A stretch of 64,000 bases of DNA, from the NCBI RefSeq assembly GCF_901709675.1, contig NC_051087.1, forward strand, positions 3,242,001 to 3,306,000, given 5' to 3'. The stretch comes from Syngnathus acus (Eukaryota > Chordata > Actinopteri > Syngnathiformes > Syngnathidae). Shown here piece by piece: positions 30,602 to 39,644 of this stretch (the first letter of the stretch is position 1; every line of letters starts with the position of its first letter). The position numbers were made by a program, and so were the translations under genes. A model generated the notes under the pieces. The model was not told the origin of the DNA. It searched no databases and saw only the letters and a program-made list of their open reading frames with translations.

Positions 30602-31263
30602 CAGCGTTTCCCAACCTTTATGGCACCAAGACATATTTTACATGTAAAAGAATGTCAGGCATAATTTTTTTTTAAATTGAAATCACAATTATGGCTGCTG
30701 TGATTAAATTAATGTAGTTGTCTGTGATATTTACATTTATATTTACATCAAAATGTGGGCTCTGTTAGTGTAATCAGTCACCCAACCACCAGGGGGGGGG
30801 GGGGGGGGCGAACACTCAGTCATGCTGAGAAGGACGTTCAGCAAACATTGGAGCTGAAAAGCAAGTTTTCACTTGCATAAGGAAAATTGTGATTAATAAT
30901 CGTAATTATGGTATTATAAAATACAAAATATCAATATAAATCAAAATAATCGGGATTATCATTTTGGCCATAATCGTGCTGCTTTACTCGCGCCACACCA
31001 CCAGTCAAAAAAAGTTACTTAAAATTGGTGTACGTATATGGTTCTTTAGTGCTAAATTGAAATGTCGTAAAATAATGTGGAAGTGTCATGGTAGTAATTC
31101 ATTCTGCCTCTCAATACCTTGCGGGCCTAGATTGATGAACAAAGATACATAATTAGTAGTGACTGAAGAGTCATTTTCATACCAGCCAAGATTTCGCATG
31201 ACACACCTCATGAGTTCTCACGACAACACCCATAGGTCACGGCACATTGGTTGGGAATCGCTG
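30602..31263. mobile_element. hAT-type element with exact 8-bp target duplication
   Basis: The left end is CAGCGTTTCCCAACCTTTAT and the right end GGTTGGGAATCGCTG, imperfect inverted copies. The flanks are CCTTAGTG at 30,594-30,601 and CCTTAGTG at 31,264-31,271, an exact 8-bp duplication as hAT transposases make. The 662-bp interior includes a run of about 17 G and has no transposase frame. It lies between sgms2 and cyp2u1. Confidence 0.9.
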
Positions 31264-31637
31264 CCTTAGTGGGTTTAACTTTAGTGTGTGTGCGCGCGTG
31301 TACCAAAACAGCCTTCACGAGTTCAATTCCTCCCTACTTATTATAATTATATTATGAATTATTTAAACTTAATTTTAGAACCACTTGATTTGTGTTTCAT
31401 CTCTGTGGTCTTTGCATTGTAATAAACTGAATTAAGAACACCTAAGTGTCTGATTTGGGATTTCTAATTTTTTTACAATGAATATATCGTAATTTTTTTT
31501 TAAATACTTATTGATATTGAAATTTTAAATTCAGAATCAAAAATACCTCAGTCCTGCAAGTCATAATTCCGGGAGTTATAACACGCGAGAAACCCTTTTA
31601 GTCCTTACCCTATCAGAGAAGCCTATTTTTCTGTCCA

Positions 31638-31749
31638 CCAATGGGAGAGCCGCTCCACTGCAATACCGGAAAAATGTCTCCGGTCTGTGTTTACATTCAG
31701 AAAACAAACATGGCTTCATTGAAAGTGTTTATGCCTTAACGTTGACACT
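31638..31749 (+). promoter_or_regulatory. cyp2u1: cyp2u1 proximal promoter and 5' UTR
   Basis: A CCAAT box lies at 31,638-31,642, about 110 bases before the start codon, with GC-rich sequence after it. Part of this segment is probably 5' UTR and includes an upstream ORF at 31,710-31,739. No TATA box is obvious. Confidence 0.45.
31710..31739 (+). promoter_or_regulatory. Upstream ORF of nine codons before cyp2u1
   Basis: ATG in a strong context (A at -3, G at +4) opens the frame MASLKVFMP and stops with TAA ten bases before the cyp2u1 ATG, in a different frame. The cyp2u1 ATG itself has A at -3 but C at +4. If the transcript starts upstream of 31,710, ribosomes would meet this short frame first. 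Translation is not shown by the sequence. Confidence 0.5.
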
Positions 31750-33826
31750 ATGCTCCGGCTTTGGAGCATCTCGTTGCTGTCGGGAGTAAACTTCGCAACT
31801 CTGCTCGTCTTTTTTGTTGTTTATTTGTCCCTTCACTACTACCTGAAACGCCGCCGTCGCCTGGTTAATATTCCTCCGGGTCCGAAGCCGCTGCCGATCG
31901 TGGGCAATTTTGGCGTTTTTCTCATACCTTCGTTCATCTGGAAGAGACTCGGGAAGGCGTCGAAGCCGACTGCGACACCCGTGGAGGCGCTGACAAAGCA
32001 AGCGTCGGTCTACGGCGACGTGTTCAGCCTATTTGTGGGCACGCAGCTAATAGTGGTGCTAAACGGTTATGACGTCATCAAGGACGCTTTGCTCAACCAT
32101 CCTGAAGTGTTCTCTGACAGGCCTGACATCCCTGCGGTCACCATCATGACAAAACGCAAAGGTGCGCTCTCAGTTACTCTAAACTTTGCTCGTTTCGTGA
32201 GTTTTTTTATACATTTATCGAGAATGTAATTGAAGCGGAATATAATGTAATAAACTAAGAAGTAACTTGCATCAGTTTTCCCCCCCCAAGGAATCGTCTT
32301 TGCGCCTTATGGACCGGTGTGGAGAAAGCACCGCAAGTTCTGCCACGCCGCTCTTCGAACCTTCGGTGTGGGGAAGCTTAGCTTGGAGCCGTGTATCCTC
32401 CAAGGCCTGGCGGCGGTCAAACGTGAGCTTCTACGACTACAGCAGGAAGCTGGCAAAGGCGGCATTGACTTGACACCGCTGGTCAGCAACGCCGTCTCCA
32501 ACGTCATCTGCTCTTTAGCCCTGGGCGAACGCTTCCCCCAAGACGACCGCCAGTTCGGGACCCTGCTTGGCCTGATGATGCGCGGCCTGGAGCTGTGCGT
32601 CAACAGCCCCGCCGTCCTCATCAACATCTTCCCACCACTCTACCACTTGCCCTTCGGCGTCTTCGGGGAGCTCCGGCGGGTGGAGCGTGACATCACCGCC
32701 TTCCTGAAGAGGCTCATCGACAAGCACCGTGACACGCTGGACCCGGGGAACCCCAGAGATTTAGTGGACATGTACCTGGCGGAGATGGCGAGCCAGAGAG
32801 CCGCGGGCGTGGAGGACGGAAGCTTCAACGAGGACTACCTCTTCTACATCATTGCTGATCTCTTCATCGCGGGCACTGACACCACCACCAACTCTCTTCT
32901 GTGGATCTTACTCTACATGGTCGTGCATCCTCATGTCCAAGGTTAAACAAAAAAAAGTCCTGCTAAAGACAAAATGTAAAGAACTAGTTTGTGATTGGTG
33001 ACCTTAATGAAGAAATGATCATATTTTTGCTTCTCCCATGGTTTCAGACAAGGTCCAGGCAGAGGTGGACGAGGTGCTGGGACGATGTAAAGTGCCTTCT
33101 CTGACTGACCGGGGACATTTGCCCTTCACCGAGGCCACCATCATGGAGGTCCAGAGGCTGACCTCCGTGGTTCCTCTGGGCATTCCTCACATGGCGTCTA
33201 AGACCACAGGTGACATCATACGACATATTTACCTCTGCCAAGCAAGTTGCAATCTGTTTTGTGTGTGCAACTTCTATTTTTTTTAGTGACCGCTTCTTTT
33301 CTACCTATTTTTATAATGAGATGACAATTTCATGTATTTAATTATATGGCTAAATTTAACTCCACACTTCATTTTTTACTTTTCCCTAACACGTTGGCAG
33401 ACTTCCGGGGCTTCACGATCCCACAAGGAACAGTCCTCCTGCCCAACCTTTGGTCCGTCCATCGAGATCCCACCGTGTGGGAGCAGCCCGACAGCTTCAA
33501 GCCGGAGCGCTTCCTGGATGATGAGGGCAATGTTTTGAGAAAAGACTGCTTCATGCCTTTTGGGATCGGTACGTGACTCATCCGACGGGGCATATGCGCG
33601 TGTGAACTGATGTAAGGTTCCCACCTCTCGCTCCTGGGCATCAGGTCGCAGGGGGTGCATGGGCGAGCAGCTGGCCAAGATGGAGCTTTTCCTCATGGTC
33701 ACAGGTCTACTGCAGGCCTTCACCTTCCGGCTGCCACTGGGAACGCCGCCACCGCTCATGCACGGACGTTACGGCCTGACTCTGGCACCGTGCCCCTTCA
33801 AAGTATGTGTCGGTCCTCGTGAGTGA
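31750..33826 (+). CDS. cyp2u1: Cytochrome P450 2U1
   Basis: A haem monooxygenase; the CYP2U1 family is known for omega and omega-1 hydroxylation of long-chain fatty acids in ER and mitochondrial membranes. Five exons: 31,750-32,161; 32,291-32,941; 33,048-33,209; 33,401-33,568; 33,645-33,826, 524 codons plus stop. The five-exon layout is that of CYP2U1, whereas most CYP2 genes have nine. The N-terminal anchor (residues about 10-33) is followed by a basic stretch and the proline hinge IPPGPKPLP. The I-helix [11 protein letters not shown], ExxR (EVQR, 388-391), KPERF and the haem loop FGIGRRGCMG with Cys469 are all present. Exon 2 uses an acceptor after a run of C (CCCCCCCAAG). It is preceded by a short upstream ORF. 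No break is seen. Confidence 0.96.
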
Positions 33827-33953
33827 AGTAAGCGGATTGGAAAAGCAAACAGTGCAATATATTGGATGTACAAAATCACTGGACACTTTATTAGGTACAT
33901 TTTGTAGCGTTTCAGGGTCAGTACTGTAAAAGTAGAGTGTTAAAAATGCTGTT

Positions 33954-34009
33954 CAAATAAATGAAATGAGCCTGGTGATAGAATGTCTGGACTAAACATG
34001 TGAAATAAA
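33954..34009 (+). terminator. cyp2u1: cyp2u1 polyadenylation signals
   Basis: Two AATAAA hexamers (near 33,955 and 34,003) lie about 130 and 180 bases after the cyp2u1 stop codon. Either could end the transcript. A short piece of a DNA transposon end (CACTTTATTAGGTACAT) lies just before them at about 33,884-33,900. Confidence 0.5.
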
Positions 34010-35617
34010 AGCAGTCGAGAACAAAGCAATGATCAATGCTTTCCTGTTTTTGCAGTCTAAAATCCTCAAAAGAACGCAATTTTACTATACTTTAGATTGC
34101 ACCCACCGCCAAATAATCTATACATATTTGTAATATGCGAAGAAAGTATGCATACTGTTAACATCCAATAGGATATGAGCATCATGAAAATTTTAGTATT
34201 TTCTGAGAAAAAAAACAAAATTCTAGATTCCTTGGTAGTGGAATTTTACAAATTTTCCGTGATATGGAAAAAAAACAAAAAAAACAACACACGATTTCCA
34301 CAAAGTAAAAAAGTATTTTAGGAAAAGAATATGCTATGAAAAATAAACTAAATGTGTCTTAACTGTCACATTATAACAGTTTAGTGGTGAACCAATGCTT
34401 GGGGCTTCTCTCACATGGGACACAAAAATTGCAGTTCTTACCTTGATCGGCAGTAGCAAGTCACAGCAGCCTCAAGTCAAAACGTGGATTGGAAAGTAGA
34501 ATTTTCTCAGCAGGTCGTGAGAATAAAAACATAGGGTGAATTTGACCGGGTAGTCTAGGCTGGTCCGGTGAGCGAAGGGGGCGTGGCCAGACGCACAACG
34601 TCACCCTGACGTTGTCTGTCTGTGTTGGCAACTGGAGCTCACCCATGGTCTGGGCGCTTCTGGCGCAAACAGGTGACGCAAGCTGAGAAATCTAACGCAG
34701 CAACGTCTTACCAGCCACGCTCCAACTTTAAAAAGCCTGCTGGGAGTTAAAAAGAAAACAATGAAAGTTAATGAAGTCAGGAAAGGTATTTTAAAAAGGA
34801 GGCATTTCTTACCTCTAGTGCCATCTACTGGCTCAAGTTGGACACAATCACTTTATCCCAAACGCCACTTTAAAAACTTTCAAATCAACTTTTCACGTCT
34901 GCGCAGAATATTCATAGACACTACAGTGACGTAGGGCAAAAAGATGATTTACAACAGCTTCAAAGTCCCAATATACGGAAGAAGATTAGGGCCTGTGAAG
35001 GTGAACAGGATTCTGATTTTTTCCCCTCAGAATTCTGACTTCACTTTAAAGTGAGAGTTGTGACTAAAGTCAGAATTGTGACTTTAAAGTCTAAATTCTC
35101 ACTTTAAAGTCTAAGTTTTGACTTTAAAGTGACAATTCTGACTAGTCTGAAAGTCTAATGTGCCTGGACAATTTATCTGTTAGGCTCTAGTATTTAGAAT
35201 AGAAAAAGAAAGCGGCTGAAGCAGCAGTTAGTAAAATGCAAAATTTTCAGTCACTCCCAAAAACCTTTGGGCTCGACTCCACACTTGAAATTGAATTTAG
35301 CTAATGAACCACACGTGCTTGAATTTTGAGGTACCACTTTCATTTTTCATTGCAAATATACATTTTGAGATGGTAGACTGCATAAAAAAAAATAAAATTG
35401 CTCAAATTGTGTTGCTGTCCTCCACTCAGAAGCTGACAAAAACTTGCTGAGGAGCTCACAAGCGTGACAAAAACAAAGGAAAAAAAGAAGAAAAAAAAAA
35501 ACCCAGCGGCTTCCACACACACTTGGTTGCAGGCCGTAAAAGAGGAAATGAGGCCCCAGCCACGCACAAGTTATGACGACATCTTCCTTCTATAGGGCGA
35601 GCGTGCGTGTTTGTGTT
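34010..35617. other. Intergenic stretch after cyp2u1
   Basis: No gene is recognised. It is AT-rich, with a simple repeat block at 35,030-35,160. This is the inner part of the junction between the 4q25-like and 19p13-like gene blocks. Confidence 0.5.
35030..35160. repeat. GACTTTAAAGTC palindromic repeat
   Basis: About six degenerate copies of a unit near 22 bases, of the form TTGTGACTTTAAAGTCTAAA, each centred on the palindrome CTTTAAAG or on GTCAGAATT. No coding content. Confidence 0.7.
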
Positions 35618-35719
35618 TTAACTCCAACGCTTCGAAGGGGGCGTCATGTCCGAGTGTTTGCCGATGAGCGGCGCTCCGTTACTCTTCTCCATCAGCGGCA
35701 TGTCGCGAGACTTGGAGTT
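35618..35719 (-). CDS. Possible alternative last exon of lpar2
   Basis: A terminal-exon candidate on the minus strand: a long pyrimidine tract (CTCTTCCTCCCCTCTATTAC, then CCCTTCCTGTAG) is followed by an open frame of 33 codons and TAA. The peptide begins NSKSRDMPLMEKSNGAPLIG and ends TPPSKRWS. The other two frames stop early. It lies 1.3 kb downstream of the lpar2 stop. Exon 3 of lpar2 contains an in-phase GAG|GTACTA site at Glu codon position near 37,082 that would splice into this frame without a stop, though the donor is weak. It could instead belong to an unrecognised minus-strand gene, or be chance. I do not recognise the peptide. Confidence 0.35.
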   Translation of the reverse strand, partial: NSKSRDMPLMEKSNGAPLIGKHSDMTPPSKRWS

Positions 35720-37026
35720 CTACAGGAAGGGGTAATAGAGGGGAGGAAGAGGTGATAGCGTGGAGCAGGAAGGAGAGGACACCGGGTCAGGGGGGGGAAA
35801 AACAAAGAAAGCAAAGAAACAGAGGAAAACAAGTTAGTTAACCAAGACAAAGTAGGGAAAACGTGAAGATGGTCCCACTAAAAGACAACTTTTTTTTCAA
35901 TGTTGATCTTCTGTATAAAATGCAACCAAAATGGGATGGGCACAGACAGTGTACTTACGGATATTCTACTTTTCTACCAATTTAACGTCCAAAGGCAGAA
36001 ATGGACTTTTAACAAAGGCCTTTTCACGCTAGCTGCTGGTAAAATATGCAGTTTTAGGACCTGACTTCAGAGGTTAGTATGAGAGGAAGGACACCATCTG
36101 TGTACCACAAAGCTGGGACTGGATTTAGATGACAGTTACTGGCTTGCACGCAAAAGGCACAGGCCAATGTTTGACACAGCCATTATGCCGGATCTCAGTA
36201 TACAAAGATACTTGTTAAGCGTCACATGTCTGGCATATGCTGCTGGTTTGTGTATTTATTATTTAAATGGATGGCAGAAAAAAAAAAAAAAGAGTATAAA
36301 ACTGATGGGAAGGCAGATAATGAGGATAGACATTTTCATTCAAGCTGTATAAGTTGTTACATTTTGTTTTTTTAACTGTCATAGCAAAAGTCGTTCAGAT
36401 TTTGAGCCCATTGAAACATCCCAAGAGTCCACCAATTGTACAAACAAGAAAAGTTCAGCTTAACAAAAGCACACAAAAACTCAAGGCAAAGCTATAATAA
36501 GACTTAGGACAAGCGCATCTTTTTTTCCCGGCCTTCCTGTGTGGAGTTAGCACGTTATTCCCGTGCCCACGTGGGTTTCCTCCGACTGCTCCAATCCCCT
36601 CCCATCGACCAAAAACAGGCACGGCAGGCCAATTGACTGCTCCGAATTGTCCGTAGGTGTGATAGTGAGGGCGGATGGTCGTTAATCTACACTCCTTGCC
36701 AGTTCAGGGTGCACAAACTGCCTGAAAACTGCTGGGAAAGGCTCCAGCGCGCCCACCGGCCATGCGAGGAAAAACGGCCGATTGGACAATGTAGCAACTT
36801 GTGCAGCCAACCAAACGTTTGTTTTGACCAATCACGGCAACAGAAATGAAAATTAGAAAAGAGTTAAAAACAACACCAATAACTTTTGCAGCTTAAAATG
36901 CACTACGCGCCTCTCTCTGCTCTTCTTCCAAAAGGAAACAGTGAGCAACTCCGTGAAGAGTGAATAACGAGGACCTTTTGGGTGGTTCGGGAACGGCGTG
37001 CAGTGAGCAAACAGTCATCGCGCGCA
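35720..37026. other. lpar2 3' region with L2 fragment
   Basis: This stretch follows the lpar2 stop on the minus strand and probably holds its 3' UTR. A minus-strand AATAAA (TTTATT at 36,255-36,260) lies about 770 bases after the stop. It contains the L2-like fragment at 36,538-36,785. No coding exon is recognised apart from the candidate at 35,618-35,719. Confidence 0.45.
36538..36785 (+). mobile_element. L2-like LINE 3' fragment
   Basis: The order of blocks TGTGTGGAGTTAGCACG, CCACGTGGGTTTCCTCCGAC, AATTGTCCGTAGGTGTGA, CAGTTCAGGGTG and GGGAAAGGCTCCAGC is that of the fish L2-type 3' region, with diverged text. It has no reading frame and is an old fragment. Confidence 0.75.
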
Positions 37027-39644
37027 CTAGTGGTTGTTTGGTTTAAGACTCGTGACTTCGGTTCCGTTGCTCTCAGATAGTACCTCGTGGTCCAGGGTGT
37101 TAAAGTTCACGGCATACGAGCTGGACTTGTCGCCGCTGCGCCCGCACAGGCAGCAGAGGATCTCCTTGAAGGTCCTCCGCATGTCTTTGTCCCTGAAGGA
37201 GTAGATGATGGGGTTGACCAGCGAGTTGCACTCGGCCAGCACCAGGCAGTACTTCTCGTAGCGTAGCACTTTGCACTCGTCACAGCCCAGGCCGTCCAGC
37301 AGCAGCACCACCAAGCCTGGAGTCCAGCAGATCACAAAGCAGCCTGTAGAGGGAGGCAGAGGAATATTTGAGCGGACTAATTATGCAAGACTTTAAATTC
37401 TAATAATGAAATATTACGTTACGTGTTGATTTCTACATCTTTTTTTTTTTTTTTTTTTTTTACAAAATTCACATCCTGGAATTTTGGGTCAACAAAGCAA
37501 CAAAAACTCATCTTGGTGGAGATAACTGAAAGGAATAAAATATACAATAGTGCAAAGACAACAGATGAATGCGCTGAAGAATGTCCGAAGCAGGAGGTCC
37601 TTGAGGGAGAATGGGAATGTACCGTAAATTGATCTCACACACGCACGCACACACAGCCATGCACACAGGCGAGCAGACCCACACAGTTTAGTTTGCATAA
37701 TCACAGTTCCTTATCATGACATTTGATTGGGAAGCGCACGAATCCTTTCAGCCAATTGATAACGCTGTCCACAGCGTAAAGTGTGTTGTGAGCAATTTGC
37801 ATGAGGCCAAGGATTACTTGGCGTGTCACACACACACACACCAGGTGTAAACGTTGAAACGGTCGCGACCTGAGACACACAAACAACACACACACACAAA
37901 CTGACACGTCATCCTGTCTTCCTAAGTCAAGTATGCATCTCCCTGTCGAGGCACGCCAGGGTATTGCCGGCCTCCCTTACATGCCAGAGGTGGCAGGCGC
38001 TCGCTGCTAAGCGACGGCAGAAAAGACGAAGGGGACTTGAAGCAACTAGAGGAATTTATTGTCATGTTGGAACGGCAAAACCAAGGCGGGGGGGGGGGGA
38101 GGCTCGGACACGGTGAAAGGAGCAGGGCGAGGAGGTACTTCAGGATTGTTCTCCGGAACGCAAGGAGAGTTGTGGAGTGAAGAAACGCGCGTCTGTGCCA
38201 GGAGAGTCTCGCGTACCAAGCGCAGGCATGTTATGTTTTGGAAAAAATCAATTTTTCTCTACAATATTGTAATTCAATGTGCAGCACTGATAAGGAGAAG
38301 AATGAAGATGAGCTGAGGCAAGACAGAATAGACGCAAGCTCCCAAATGTGCAAAGATGTGCCGCACTGTCGCCTCACCTAAGATCATGGAGACAGTCTTC
38401 ATCAGGTTGAGCACCGTCTCTCGATGTCTCATCTGGGTGGTGTGCTGCGACATCTGCTTGCTCTTGTGCCTCACGTACAAGAAGATGCGAGTGTAGACAG
38501 CTACCATGATGGAGAAGGTGAGCAGGTTGAGGAGCGCCCAGAACACCAAGTAGCTGCGGCTGTAGAGCGGCGCCATGGTGGAACACTTGTCCAGATCACA
38601 CAGGCAGTGCCATCCCATGGTGGGCACCAGGCCCATGACAATGGCCACCAGCCAGATGAAGATCATGATCACAAAGACCCGCCGGGTGCTCATCTTGCTG
38701 TGGAGCTGCATGTTGAAGATGGTCTGGTGACGCTCCACCGCCACGGCCAGGAGGTTGAGGACAGATGCAGTCAGGCTGGTGTCGATCAGGCCTTGACGCA
38801 CAAACCACTGGTACTTGGACAACTTGATAGTCCATGGACCTGTGTGAAACATCAAATGGAGGTAGGAGACACCTGTGAAAGAAGGTAGATAGAAAAAAAG
38901 AATTAGCATTACTGGCCGAGAGCTCACTGGCAGAGCGCTAAAATATGCTTGGACCGCAAGGCTGAAAGAATCTGCGAGGGCAATATTTTCGAACCCCTGG
39001 TGATGCCAGGCCAGATGATTGATTGTTTTTGGGGTATTTTTCAATTATTTCCGGTAATTTTTTTTCATATTTCCACCTGGCCTCCGTGACGAAAATGTAG
39101 CGAATGAATTAATTTGGAAGAAATGTTTGGGCTTGTCAATTTTCTTTTTTGACCCATACAAATTAAAAAAAAAAAAAAAAAAAAAAAAATGGACCCAAAC
39201 CCCCCCCCAAAGAGGAAAAAAAAAATCCTAGCACCGCCCATGCCTGCAGCAGGTAACATTCTGAACGACGCAGCACAAGCGTTGAACCAGAAGTTGGGAA
39301 CATTTGGATATTTGACTTTAACTGTCCTCGTGGTCAATCAAAGAAATGAGTTGTCCATCACCGGTTCACCGTGTAACAGTCGACGTACCTGAGAAGAGGT
39401 CCGCGAAAGCCAGGTTCCCCAATAAATAATAGATGGGGAAATGGAAGCGTCTGTTTTTTAAAATGGCCCCAATGACCATCAGGTTGGACAAGATGACAAT
39501 GAAACAAACAGCCATGCCCAGCGAGACGATCACATAGTCACGACGGCGCCAGTGGTCGCTTATGTTCTTGCCGCTTTTTTCGTAGAAAAATTTGACGCTG
39601 CGGTTCAAGTAGCATCCCGCTGTGTCGTCTGTTAGAATATCCAT
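37027..39644 (-). CDS. lpar2: Lysophosphatidic acid receptor 2
   Basis: A seven-helix G-protein-coupled receptor of the EDG/LPA family. Three coding exons: 39,644-39,389; 38,872-38,378; 37,343-37,027, consistent phase, 355 codons plus stop. Start ATG has context GCTGCCATGG. N-glycosylation sites NRS (14) and NIS (27) lie before helix 1. The ligand-contact pair Arg111-Gln112 (WFVRQG) in helix 3, ERH (132-134) in place of DRY, and NPIIY (294-298) are present. LLLDGLGC before helix 7, and CLCDLDKCS with MAPLYSRSY in loop 2, fit LPAR2 better than LPAR1 or LPAR3. The CCLCGRSG tail motif recalls the LPA2 zinc-finger-binding CxxC. Unlike mammalian LPA2, the tail ends SLKPNNH, with no PDZ-binding end. 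An upstream untranslated exon is likely. Which teleost copy (a or b) cannot be told. Confidence 0.88.
38917..39010 (+). repeat. Possible tRNA-derived SINE fragment
   Basis: In an lpar2 intron, CCGAGAGCTCACTGGCAGAG resembles a tRNA A box, and TTTTCGAACCCCTGG lies about 60 bases later like a B box. The cloverleaf is not intact and no A tail is clear, so this is not a tRNA gene. Confidence 0.3.

Noticed and set aside
38917-39010. tRNA gene
   Set aside because: A- and B-box-like words are present but the stems do not pair; at best a SINE fragment.
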